Shown here piece by piece: positions 23,599-31,680 of a DNA stretch of 64,000 nucleotides. The notes below the pieces were generated by a model that saw nothing but the letters and a program-made list of their open reading frames with translations, was not told the DNA's origin and searched no databases. This stretch comes from CAZNPW01 sp964575185. Lineage in GTDB: Bacteria; Pseudomonadota; Alphaproteobacteria; Rhodobacterales; Rhodobacteraceae. The DNA is taken from the NCBI GenBank assembly GCA_964575185.1, contig CAZNPW010000006.1:24865-88864 (forward strand). The letters are read 5' to 3'. Numbering within the stretch: the first letter of the stretch is position 1; each line of letters opens with the position of its first letter. Position numbers and translations under genes: made by a program.

Positions 23599-24504
23599 AT
23601 GATCAGACGCATCGTTTTCACCGGAGGCACCGGCAAGGCCGGGCGGCATGCCGTGCCGCACCTCCTGGCCAGGGGCTACCAGATCCTGAACGTGGACCTG
23701 AAGCCGCTGGACCTGCCGGGCGTGAACACCCTGATCGCCGACCTGACCGACAGCGGCCAGGCATTCAACGCGCTGACCTCGCACTTCGGGTTGATGCACT
23801 ATGCCGACGGCGCCCCGCCGACGGCCCCGGATGCCGTGGTGCACTTCGCCGCGATCCCCCGCGTCGGGATCGAGCCGGACAACAGGACCTTCGCAGCCAA
23901 CGTCACCAGCACCTACAACGTGATCGAGGCGGCGATGAAGCTCGGCTGCCGCAAGGTGATCGTTGCCAGTTCGGAAACGACCTATGGGGTCTGTTTCGCT
24001 GAGGGCGACAAGGATTTTCACGCCTTCCCGCTGACCGAGGACTACGACAGCGATCCGATGGACAGCTACGGCCTGTCCAAGGTGGTGAACGAAAAGACCG
24101 CGCGCGCCTTTGCCATGCGCTACGGGGCCGACATCTATGCCTTGCGGATCGGCAACGTGATCGAGCCGCATGAATACGGAGCCTTCGCCGCGTATCTCGA
24201 CAACCCGCCGATGCGCAAGCGCAACGCCTGGAGCTACATCGATGCCCGCGACCTTGGCGAGATCGTGCATCTCTGCCTGCAGAAGGACGGCCTCGGGTAT
24301 CAGGTGTTCAACGCGGTCAACGACACGATCACCGCCGACCTGCCGACGCCGGAGTTCCTGGCGCGATACGCGCCGAACACGCCCGTCACGCGCGCGATGG
24401 GACCGCGCGAGGCCCCCCTGTCGAACGCCAAGGCGCGCGAGGTGCTCGGCTTCCGCGAGGCGCATGACTGGCGGCGGTATGTGAAACGGGACGGGGGCCG
24501 GTAG
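23599..24504 (+). CDS. Extended SDR: NAD-dependent epimerase/dehydratase family
   Basis: 301 aa. Extended-SDR cofactor motif GGTGKAG (9-15), then VVHFAAIPR, the catalytic serine in VIVASSETTYG (S124/S125) and the YxxxK pair Y157/K161 in DSYGLSKVV. Such proteins act on nucleotide sugars or on free aldoses or uronates. With LtnD in front and a sugar transporter behind, a free sugar or sugar-acid dehydrogenase is more likely than cell-wall sugar synthesis. GGAG lies shortly before the ATG. It is probably co-transcribed with the LtnD-like gene. Confidence 0.78.
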   Translation: MIRRIVFTGGTGKAGRHAVPHLLARGYQILNVDLKPLDLPGVNTLIADLTDSGQAFNALTSHFGLMHYADGAPPTAPDAVVHFAAIPRVGIEPDNRTFAANVTSTYNVIEAAMKLGCRKVIVASSETTYGVCFAEGDKDFHAFPLTEDYDSDPMDSYGLSKVVNEKTARAFAMRYGADIYALRIGNVIEPHEYGAFAAYLDNPPMRKRNAWSYIDARDLGEIVHLCLQKDGLGYQVFNAVNDTITADLPTPEFLARYAPNTPVTRAMGPREAPLSNAKAREVLGFREAHDWRRYVKRDGGR

Positions 24505-24609
24505 CCGGGCAGACGCAGCGTCTGGCCGGCCGCAAGGCGGGGGCGTCGGTGCGCGGCGTGGCGCGCTCCGGGTCGTCCGGGGCGGGGCCGCGGCGCGAGG
24601 GGACGGCGC

Positions 24610-24644
24610 AAGAAGAAGGGGCGTCCGGCCTGACCGGACGCCCC
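24610..24644 (-). terminator. Rho-independent terminator of the sugar-binding protein gene
   Basis: GGGGCGTCCGG (24618-24628) and CCGGACGCCCC (24634-24644) form a perfect 11-bp stem with a 5-base loop. Read on the minus strand the stem is followed by TTCTTCTT, the U-rich tract. It lies 17 bp after the stop of the minus-strand binding-protein gene. Confidence 0.8.
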
Positions 24645-24661
24645 CTGTAACTGTCAGCCGG

Positions 24662-25573
24662 TCACTTCTGGATGCAGGTATCCACCGTGTCCTTGGTGCA
24701 CTCGTCGAGCCCGGTGAACACCGGGTCCGGGACCGTCTCGCCGTTGATGAGCGAGATAATCGTCGAGGGCGCAAGATAGCCCATCTCGAACGGCCGCTGG
24801 CCGACCAGCGCCGTCACCAGACCCTCGCGCGCGAGGTCGACCTCGGCCCCGATGGTATCGGCGGCTCCGATGACGAAATCATTCGCGGCGATCCGCTCGG
24901 CATAGGGGGTGAAGAGATTACGGTAGGCCTGGGGCGCCCCGAACAGCGGCCAGCCGCCCATGATGCCGAAGGCCTTGAGGTCGGGGTTCGCCGCAAGGAT
25001 GTCGGTCATCGCCTGCACGCCCCGGGCGCCGTCGTCGTTGGTGAAGACCGGGCAGCCCGCGACCTCGGTCCAGCCGCCTTCACCCGCCAGAGCGGCCAGT
25101 CCCTCCTGACCCGACAGCGCGTCGCGGAAGCCCTGCGCGCGGCGCAGGATGTTGTCGGCCCCGGGGTTGCCCTGGATGGTGCAGACCTTGCCGCCGTCGG
25201 GGGCCGCCGCCTTCACGTAGTCACCGATGCGCTTGCCCATCAGGTAGTTGTCGGTCCCGAGATAGGTCATCCGCAGCGCCGAATCCTCGGGCGCGAGGTC
25301 GGCGTCGATCGTCATGATCGGGATCGTCGGCGCGGCGGTCCGGATCGTCTGCGCGATCAGCTTCGCGTTCGACGGCGAGATCGCCATCGCCACCGTGGTC
25401 GGCTTCGACAGCATGTCCTGCACGATCTGCGCCTCGCCCGCCTCGTCCGCGGTGGAGGCGGGGCCGGTGTAGAAGCATTCATACTCGCTGTCGGGGTTTT
25501 CCGCGTTCCACTTTTGGCAGCCCTGGTTGATCGCCTCGAAGAAGGGGTTGTCGAGCCCCTTCACGACGATCAC
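24662..25573 (-). pseudogene. FrcB/RbsB-like sugar-binding protein, 5' end missing
   Basis: The frame opens at a GTG with VIVVKGLDNPFFEAINQGC, which in family members is the first strand of the mature protein after a signal peptide. Here no signal peptide is present. About 303 residues remain, with the type I periplasmic fold through VCTIQGNPGADNILRRAQGF, AFGIMGGWPLFGAPQ and the C-terminal GLDECTKDTVDTC. The frame upstream of the GTG reads SPRRCQL and runs directly into an oppositely oriented ATPase that is also beheaded. Without a signal peptide the protein could not reach the periplasm, so it is likely non-functional, or the junction is an assembly join. Confidence 0.8.
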
Positions 25574-25581
25574 GAGCTGAC

Positions 25582-26211
25582 AACGGCGCGGGGAAATCCA
25601 CGCTGGTCAAGATGATCGCGGGCAACTTCCGGCCGAGCGGCGGGGCGCTGCTGATGGACGGCCGCGAGATCGTGATGGACCGTCCGGTCGAGGCGCGCGA
25701 GCACCGGATCGAGATCGTGCATCAGGACCTTGCGCTGTGCGACAACCTGACGGCGGCGGCGAACGTCTTCCTCGGGCGCGAATTGCGCAGCGGGTTCGGG
25801 ACGTTCCGGGTGCTGGACTACAAGTCGATGTACCGCCGTGCCGCCGAGATCTTCGTCGAGCTGAAGTCCGAGACGCGGCCGCGCGACGTGGTGAAGAAGA
25901 TGTCGGGCGGGCAGCGGCAGGCCGTGGCGATCGCCCGCACCCGGCTGTCGAACGCCCGCGTCGTGCTGATGGACGAACCGACCGCCGCGATCTCGGTGCG
26001 CCAGGTGGCCGAGGTGCTGAACCTGATCCGCCGCCTGCGCGACCAGGGAATCGCGGTCGTCCTGATCAGCCACCGGATGCCCGACGTCTTCACCGTGGCC
26101 GACCGGGTGATCGTGATGCGGCGCGGCACCAAGGTCGCCGACCGCAGGATCGCCGACAGTTCTCCCGAGCAGGTGACCGGCCTGATCACCGGCGCCATCG
26201 AAACCGTCTGA
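25582..26211 (+). pseudogene. FrcA-like sugar ABC ATPase, 5' end missing
   Basis: The coding similarity begins inside the Walker A motif (DNGAGKSTLVK, from about 25579), whereas a complete single-domain FrcA-type ATPase has some 35-40 residues before it. Downstream motifs are intact: Q-loop IVHQDLALCDNL, signature KKMSGGQRQAVAIAR, Walker B RVVLMDEPTAA, and switch His in VVLISHR. The first ATG (25612) lies after Walker A, so a product started there could not bind ATP. The missing 5' end abuts the beheaded binding-protein gene. Typical complete length is about 260 aa; about 210 codons remain. Confidence 0.8.
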
Positions 26212-26243
26212 CCCGTCCAGCATCCCGAGAAGAAAGGCCCGCG

Positions 26244-27245
26244 ATGTCCTCGACTTCCCTCAGCGCCTCCATCGGGCTGAAGCAGGAGACATGGCTCTCC
26301 AGCCTGCTCGGCAGCCAGACCTTCTGGGTGTTCGTGGCCGTCATCGTCGCCAGCATCGCGCTGTCGTTCGCGACGGACGCCTTTGCGACGACGAAGAACC
26401 TCTACAACATCACCCGCAACGTGACCTTCGTGGCGATCGTCGCGCTCGGCATGACGATGGTGATCATCACCGCCGGCATCGACCTGTCGGTCGGCTCGGT
26501 GCTGTGCCTGTGCTCCATGGTGCTGGCCGTGGTGATGAACGCGGGCTATTCGATCGAGGTCGGGATCCTCGCCTCGGTCGCCACCGCGCTGGTGGTGGGC
26601 GCGATCAACGGCGTGCTCATCGCCTATGTCGGCCTGCCCTCCTTCGTCGTGACGCTCGGGATGCTGTCGGTCGCCCGTTCGCTCGCCATGGTCGCCTCGG
26701 GCAACACGGTGGTGTTCGACTTCGGGCCGGACGGTGACATCCTCCTCGACATCGGCGGCGGCGCCTGGCTTTTCGGCATCGCCAATCCCGTGCTCTTCAT
26801 GGTGGTGCTGGCGCTCCTGACGGGCTTCGTGCTGCGCTGGACGCAGTTCGGCCGCTACCTCTTCGCGATCGGCGGCAACGAACATGCCGCCACGCTGACC
26901 GGGGTGCCGGTCAAGGCGATCAAGGTCGCGGTCTACATGATCTCGGCCCTGTCGGCGGGCATCGCGGGGATCGTGCAGACCGGCTGGCTCGGGGCGGTGA
27001 CGACCAACATCGGGACGGGGCTCGAGTTGCAGGTGATCGCCGCTGCGGTAATCGGCGGGGCGAACCTTGCCGGCGGGGCCGGGACTGCGCTCGGGGCCAT
27101 CATCGGCGCGATGCTGATCGAGGTGATCCGCAACAGCCTCGGCCTTCTGGGCATCAATGCCTTCTGGCAGGGCACCTTCATCGGCGGCGCGATCCTCTTC
27201 GCGGTGATGTTCGACCGGCTGGCCAACGCCCGGCGCAGCATCTAG
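26244..27245 (+). CDS. FrcC/RbsC-like sugar ABC transporter permease
   Basis: 333 aa with eight to ten hydrophobic spans. The family signature is in MTMVIITAGIDLSVGSVL and AAAVIGGANLAGGAGT. RBS AGAAAGG precedes ATG 26244. It would work with the FrcA-like and FrcB-like genes to import a monosaccharide, but both partners are truncated here, so the system appears dead unless partner genes exist elsewhere. The gene ends exactly where the IS481-like fragment begins: its TAG at 27243-27245 overlaps the stop of the opposite-strand transposase remnant. Confidence 0.87.
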   Translation: MSSTSLSASIGLKQETWLSSLLGSQTFWVFVAVIVASIALSFATDAFATTKNLYNITRNVTFVAIVALGMTMVIITAGIDLSVGSVLCLCSMVLAVVMNAGYSIEVGILASVATALVVGAINGVLIAYVGLPSFVVTLGMLSVARSLAMVASGNTVVFDFGPDGDILLDIGGGAWLFGIANPVLFMVVLALLTGFVLRWTQFGRYLFAIGGNEHAATLTGVPVKAIKVAVYMISALSAGIAGIVQTGWLGAVTTNIGTGLELQVIAAAVIGGANLAGGAGTALGAIIGAMLIEVIRNSLGLLGINAFWQGTFIGGAILFAVMFDRLANARRSI

Positions 27246-27444
27246 CTGTGATGTCGCATCAGGTCGTTCACCGTTGGGAGGGGTGTAGGCCGCTGCGTGC
27301 CCAGTGCGGTCTTGATTGGTCGAAACAGTCGAGCTGGCGCGGCTGTATTGCGCGTTGCCGACGAGGGATGGGCGAGGCCGCAGGCCCGTTCGCGCAGCAG
27401 GTCTGGATGAGGCGTTCGGCTTTTCCGTCGGTCCTGGGCGTGTA
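27242..27444 (-). mobile_element. IS481-family transposase remnant (3' end)
   Basis: On the minus strand one frame encodes YTPRTDGKAERLIQTC, the catalytic-end motif of IS481/IS3-type DDE transposases, and later RPHWA. After a frameshift another frame ends VNDLMRHHS and a stop at 27242. Only about the last 70 codons are recognisable, so it is non-functional. The IS5-family remnant has inserted immediately at its truncated 5' side. Confidence 0.6.
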
Positions 27445-28138
27445 GGGCGCTCTGTTGCACAAGTCGGCTGGGGGGATTCATCTCGCGCATCCGGCGTGAT
27501 AGCCGGGGTGTATGAGCGGACCGACAGCCCCGACCGACAAGACCCGGAACTGGTCGGCCTACAACGAAGCGCTCAAGCGCCGGGCTCGCTGACGATCTGG
27601 TCTGACCCCGCGATGGCCTGGGAAGCCGTCCCCACCGGCAAGCGTGGCCGCCAGCGCAACTTCAGATCGGACGGCCCGCTGCACCTGCTGTTCGACAGCA
27701 CCGGGATCAAGGTCGAGGGTGAAGGGGAGTGGAACGCCCGCAAGCATGGTGGCACGAAGCGGCGCGTCTGGCGCAAAATCCACATCGGCATCGACGAGAA
27801 ATCCCCGGAAACCCGTGGGCCGAGTTCACCACCAGCGAGGTCGGCGATGCACCCATGCTGCCCGCGTTGCTAGAGCAGATCCCGCCCGAACAGGAGATCG
27901 CCAGCGTCACCCGGCGATCACCGCCGAAGCCGTGCTGCGACCAAGATGCACTGTGTCAAACTGCTGGGCCAACGCCTGAGCGCACGGGACCGACCGTCAG
28001 GTCGCCGAGCTTCAGGTCCGTGTCGCCGTGCCAAACGGCTTCACCGCGCTCGGCATCCCCGTCACGGAAGCCGGGGGATGAGTCTGTCTCGGGAAAGGGA
28101 ACTCCGACCCTCAGCCGATCTGTGCAACAGAGTCGCCC
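27445..28138 (+). mobile_element. Degenerate IS5-family insertion sequence
   Basis: Terminal inverted repeats are visible: left 27445-27469 (GGGCGCTCTGTTGCACAAG...) and right 28113-28138, which on the opposite strand reads GGGCGACTCTGTTGCACAG.... The transposase is in pieces: RNWSAYNEALKRRGSLTIW, then after a large deletion LLFDSTGIKVEGEGEW and KHGGTKRRVWRKIHIGID, then in another frame AEFTTSEVGDAPMLPALLEQ, and finally MHCVKLLGQRLSARD near 27952 with NGFTALGIPVTEAG shifted again. At about 694 bp it is several hundred bases shorter than a complete element of this kind. No clear target duplication is seen. Confidence 0.85.
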
Positions 28139-28214
28139 CTCCCGCATAACCCCGAAGACAGCGCGAAAAATCTCCGCCGCAGCCGGATCGGGAGAACGCT
28201 TTCGCAGGGCCAAC

Positions 28215-28304
28215 TGGCGGACGGTGAGGGATTCGAACCCTCGAGACGGTTCCCCGCCTACACACTTTCCAGGCGTGCGCCTTCGACCGCTCGGCCAACC
28301 GTCC
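28215..28304 (-). tRNA. tRNA-Ser (anticodon GGA)
   Basis: 90 nt including an encoded CCA (28215-28217). The acceptor stem pairs GGACGGT (5' end at 28304) with ACCGTCC. The anticodon arm is CACGC-CTGGAAA-GTGTG with GGA at positions 34-36, followed by a long variable arm as in class II serine tRNAs and a T arm GAGGGTTCGAATCCCTC. It reads UCC and UCU codons. It lies 76 bp from the right end of the IS5-family remnant. Confidence 0.95.
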
Positions 28305-28454
28305 GTGGGCGCGGGTTTAGCGCGCGGCGGGGCGGCAGGCAAGGCTGCGGGCGAATGGCGCGGCATCGCCGCCGCTTGACGCAGGGGCACCGGGGACTCG
28401 ATCCAAAGGAGTATTGCAGCCGGCAGGGATTTCCTGCCGCGCCAGGAGATTGCC
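28305..28454. promoter_or_regulatory. Leader of the RTX gene
   Basis: 150 bp between tRNA-Ser and the RTX gene. A possible -35 TTGACG begins at 28376. CGGCAGG-GATTT-CCTGCCG (28421-28439) is a 7-bp hairpin in the untranslated leader, directly before the ribosome binding site CAGGAG at 28442-28447. Confidence 0.4.
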
Positions 28455-29340
28455 ATGGCCGTCTTCACCCTCGGCTTCGAACAGCTTTCGGGCGCACAGC
28501 CCCAGTACACCTTCACCGGCGCGGCCGACCTCGACGGCTTCGATCCACGCGGCGGTGCGATGTGGAGCATCCTCGGGCCCGCCGTCACCGGGACCGGAGA
28601 CCCGTCGTTCAGCGCGCCCGAGACCCACTGGTACCTGTTCGGCGCGGGCTTCGACACCGATCCGCTGCAACCCCTGCCGTCAGCGGGGACGATCACCGCG
28701 CTCTACCATGTGGAAAAGCTCGACGGCGCAGCCCCGCCCGCCACGCCCGACGACCTGTTCGTCAACCGCGTCTTCGCGCAGGTCACCGGGCTGTCGGTCG
28801 CCGCCGCGGACTTTGCCGCGGCGGTCGCGGGCGGCACGGTCGCGGGGCTGCTGACGGCCGGGGACGACCTGTTCCGCGGGCCATCGACGCTGACCCCCTT
28901 CATCCCCGTCCCCGTGACGGTCTCGCTCGGCACCGGGAACGACACGCTCTTCGGCTCCGGCCGCGGCGACCAGGTGGAGGGGCAGGACGGCGACGACGTC
29001 GTCACCCTGCGCGACGAAGGGACGGTGGTGGCCGGCGACGGGTCCACCGTCTAAGGCTTGCGCAGATCACCGTGCAGGCAGGGGCCGGTGCCGATACCGT
29101 CAACGGGCGCGACGCCGCGGATGTGGTCGCCACGGCACCCCTGGGGCTGTTCGCCTACGGCGCGGCCGACCGGATCAACGGCGGGGCCGGGAACGACGTG
29201 GCGAACGGCGGCGGCGGCAACGACAGGCTGCGGGGCGAGGCGGGGGCCGACGCGCTGAACGGCGAAGGCGGGGCCGACCTCCTCAACGGCGGCGAGGGCA
29301 ATGACGTGCTGGCCGACCGCCCCGGGGCCGACGCTGGGAC
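28455..29340 (+). pseudogene. RTX (calcium-binding nonapeptide) protein, frameshifted
   Basis: The first frame gives 199 aa (MAVFTLGFEQLSG onward) with a globular N-terminus and starting RTX repeats (GTGNDTLFGSGRGDQVEGQD), ending at a stop at 29052-29054. The next frame continues the same repeats without a break in sense: VQAGAGADTVNG, INGGAGNDVANGGGGNDRLR, LNGGEGNDVL, to about 29335. A single-base shift near 29040-29056 would join them. Past about 29340 similarity ends without the usual type I secretion tail. Either a decaying secreted calcium-binding protein or a sequencing error with a truncated end. RTX proteins are exported by type I secretion and fold in calcium outside the cell. Confidence 0.72.
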
Positions 29341-29489
29341 ATCATCGGATGACCCCGGCACCCGGCCCGAGGATTCCGGACGGACATCCCCCCGCCGTGT
29401 TCGCGCGAATGCGCCGCATCGGGCCTTTGCGGGACCCGGGCCGCGCGTGATAGCCTCGATCCGGGGGCATTCCAGACGATGGAAACGCC

Positions 29490-29726
29490 ATGTCCGCACC
29501 TGTCCTGCGTCCGCTCGCCGCGGCCCACGTCCCGCTGTCGCTGCCCGCCCCGCCCATGCCGCCCGGCGCGGCGCGCGACGGCCCGCGCGTGCTGCCGGCC
29601 TTCCGCTTCGTGCCCTCGGTCTCGCCGCTGCTCGAGGACACGGCCGTGCTGGCGGAAACCTATGCCCGCGCGGCCGACAGGGCGAAGGGGCCGAAGCCCG
29701 ACCCGACCGACGATCCCGCCACCTGA
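29490..29726 (+). CDS. Small Pro/Ala-rich hypothetical protein
   Basis: 78 aa, MSAPVLRPLAAAHVPLSLPA onward, ending KPDPTDDPAT. I do not recognise a family. The stop (29724-29726) touches the stop of preA on the other strand (29727). No strong ribosome binding site is seen. Composition is plausible for a small soluble protein, but the reading frame may be fortuitous in such GC-rich DNA. Confidence 0.4.
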   Translation: MSAPVLRPLAAAHVPLSLPAPPMPPGAARDGPRVLPAFRFVPSVSPLLEDTAVLAETYARAADRAKGPKPDPTDDPAT

Positions 29727-31031
29727 CTACTCCGCCGCGCGCACCGCCATCGGGTTGTTCGGATGGGTCGTCCAGTTGGCGTATTCCGTCACCGGCCGCC
29801 CCGTCCGCGCGTCCACCGCGCCGACCGGCAGGCGTTCCATCGTGATGCAGGCCTCGACCGGGCAGACGTTGACGCACAGGTTGCAGGCGACGCATTCGTC
29901 GTCCTTGACCGTGAAGACCCGCCCCGGCCCCATCGCGATCGCCTGGTGGCTGGTATCCTCGCAGGCCGCATAGCAGCGCCCGCACCTGATGCAGGCGTCC
30001 TGGTCGATCCGCGCCTTGGTCACGTAGTTCAGGTTCAGATACTGCCAGTCGGTCACGTTCGGCACCGCGCGGCCCACCAGCTCCGCCGTCGATGCGAACC
30101 CCTTGCGGTCCATGTAGTCGCTCAGGCCGCTGATCATCTCCTGCACGATCCTGAACCCGTAGGTCATCGCCGCGGTGCAGACCTGCACGTTGCCCGCGCC
30201 CAGCGCCATGAACTCGGCCGCGTCGCGCCAGGTCGTGACCCCCCCGATCCCGCTGATCGGCAGCCCCGCCGTCTCGGGCGACCGCGCGATCTCGGCCACC
30301 ATGTTCAGCGCGATGGGCTTCACCGCCGGCCCGCAATACCCGCCATGCGCGCCCTTGCCGTCGATCGTGGGCTCGGGCGCGAAGTCGTCGAGGTCCACCC
30401 CGGTGATCGAGTTGATCGTGTTGATGAGGCTCACCGCATCCGCGCCCCCCCGCTTCGCGGCCTCGGCGGGCTTGCGGATGTCGGTGATGTTCGGCGTCAG
30501 CTTGACGATGCAGGGCATGCGCGAGTGCATCTTCACCCAGCGCGTCACCATCTCGATGTATTCGGGCACCTGGCCCACGGCGGCCCCCATGCCCCGCTCG
30601 CTCATCCCGTGCGGGCAGCCGAAGTTCAGCTCCACCCCGTCGGCGCCGGTGTCCTCGACGTGGCCGAGGATCGCCTTCCACGACGGCTCGTCGCAGGGCA
30701 CCATCAGGCTGACCACCATCGCCCGGTCGGGCCAGGCGCGCTTGACCGCCTTGATCTCGCGCAGGTTCACCTCGAGCGGCCGGTCGGTGATGAGCTCGAT
30801 GTTGTTCAGTCCCAGAAGCCGCCGGTCCGCCCCCCAGATCGCCCCGTAGCGCGGCCCGTTCACGTTCACGACCGGCGGCCCCTCGGCCCCCAGCGTCTTC
30901 CACACCACCCCGCCCCAGCCCGCCTGGAAGGCGCGCACGACGTTGTATTCCTTGTCCGTCGGCGGGGCGGAGGCCAGCCAGAACGGGTTCGGGCTGCGGA
31001 TGCCGATGAAGTCGGTCGTCAGGTCTGCCAT
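29727..31031 (-). CDS. preA: NAD-dependent dihydropyrimidine dehydrogenase subunit PreA
   Basis: 434 aa. An FMN-binding dihydroorotate-dehydrogenase-like barrel (residues 1-320; NFGCPHGMSERGMG, KLTPNITDIR, SGIGGVTTWRDA) is followed by two [4Fe-4S] clusters: C347, C350, C353, C357 and C380, C383, C386, C390. With PreT it reduces uracil and thymine to the dihydro forms, the first step of reductive pyrimidine breakdown. The position I align with the catalytic cysteine of mammalian DPD (C671) is V152 (GMGAAVGQ). PreT lies 650 bp upstream on the same strand with a DedA gene between, so the three probably form one operon. Confidence 0.92.
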   Translation of the reverse strand: MADLTTDFIGIRSPNPFWLASAPPTDKEYNVVRAFQAGWGGVVWKTLGAEGPPVVNVNGPRYGAIWGADRRLLGLNNIELITDRPLEVNLREIKAVKRAWPDRAMVVSLMVPCDEPSWKAILGHVEDTGADGVELNFGCPHGMSERGMGAAVGQVPEYIEMVTRWVKMHSRMPCIVKLTPNITDIRKPAEAAKRGGADAVSLINTINSITGVDLDDFAPEPTIDGKGAHGGYCGPAVKPIALNMVAEIARSPETAGLPISGIGGVTTWRDAAEFMALGAGNVQVCTAAMTYGFRIVQEMISGLSDYMDRKGFASTAELVGRAVPNVTDWQYLNLNYVTKARIDQDACIRCGRCYAACEDTSHQAIAMGPGRVFTVKDDECVACNLCVNVCPVEACITMERLPVGAVDARTGRPVTEYANWTTHPNNPMAVRAAE

Positions 31032-31068
31032 GGCGATCCCCTGCCGGTTGACGACGGGGCGCGCCCCG

Positions 31069-31608
31069 TCAGATGGGAAGATAGTTCAGAAGCCAGCCCA
31101 CCGTCGTCCCGCCCAGATAGCCGATCATCGGCACGATGAAGGACCAGGCCAGGCAGCCCGGCAGGTTGTAGAGGCTGAACCTGCCCAGCGGCATCCGGCT
31201 CATGCCGGCCAGCAGGAAGGCGAAGGGCCGGAAGGGCCCGACGAAATGGCCCCCCAGCACGGCAAAAGCCCCGTAGCGGTCGAACAGCCCCTTCGTGCGG
31301 TCCACCAGCTCCTGGTGCCGGGCGATGAACCGCCACCGCAGGATGTCCGCGCCGTAATGCCAGCCCAGCCACCAGCTGAAGGTCGACCCCACCGCGGCCC
31401 CGGCCGCCGCGCCGAGCCACAGCGGCATGAACGGCACGTTCCCCGCCGCGACCAGCGCGCCGACCCCGATCAGGATCGCGCTCGACGGAATGAGCAGCGA
31501 GGTGAAGGCCGTCGTCTCGGCCACCCCGAAGACCAGCGCGATGGGCAGCGTCCAGCCCTGGTTCGCGGCCACCCAGGCCAGCACCCCGTCGATCCATTCC
31601 TGAAACAT
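31069..31608 (-). CDS. DedA-family membrane protein
   Basis: 179 aa from ATG 31608; an upstream in-frame start at 31650 would add 14 polar residues. The SNARE-associated/DedA signature appears as GAAAGAAVGSTFSWWLGWHYG and in ILGRRYGA-like FDRYGAFAVLGGHFVGPFRP. Four to five hydrophobic spans are visible. DedA proteins are implicated in undecaprenyl-phosphate or phospholipid flipping and membrane potential. It lies 37 bp before preA, between the two halves of dihydropyrimidine dehydrogenase, but a functional tie is not evident. Confidence 0.85.
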   Translation of the reverse strand: MFQEWIDGVLAWVAANQGWTLPIALVFGVAETTAFTSLLIPSSAILIGVGALVAAGNVPFMPLWLGAAAGAAVGSTFSWWLGWHYGADILRWRFIARHQELVDRTKGLFDRYGAFAVLGGHFVGPFRPFAFLLAGMSRMPLGRFSLYNLPGCLAWSFIVPMIGYLGGTTVGWLLNYLPI

Positions 31609-31680
31609 CGCGTCCCGCAGCCCGCCACCGCCGCGCCCCGTGTGGCGCAAGCCCCGCGCCGCGTAAAGGGGCCGGCGCGG

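Noticed and set aside
27445..28138. Calling the IS5-family element intact
   Set aside because: The transposase is missing a large internal block and changes frame at least twice.
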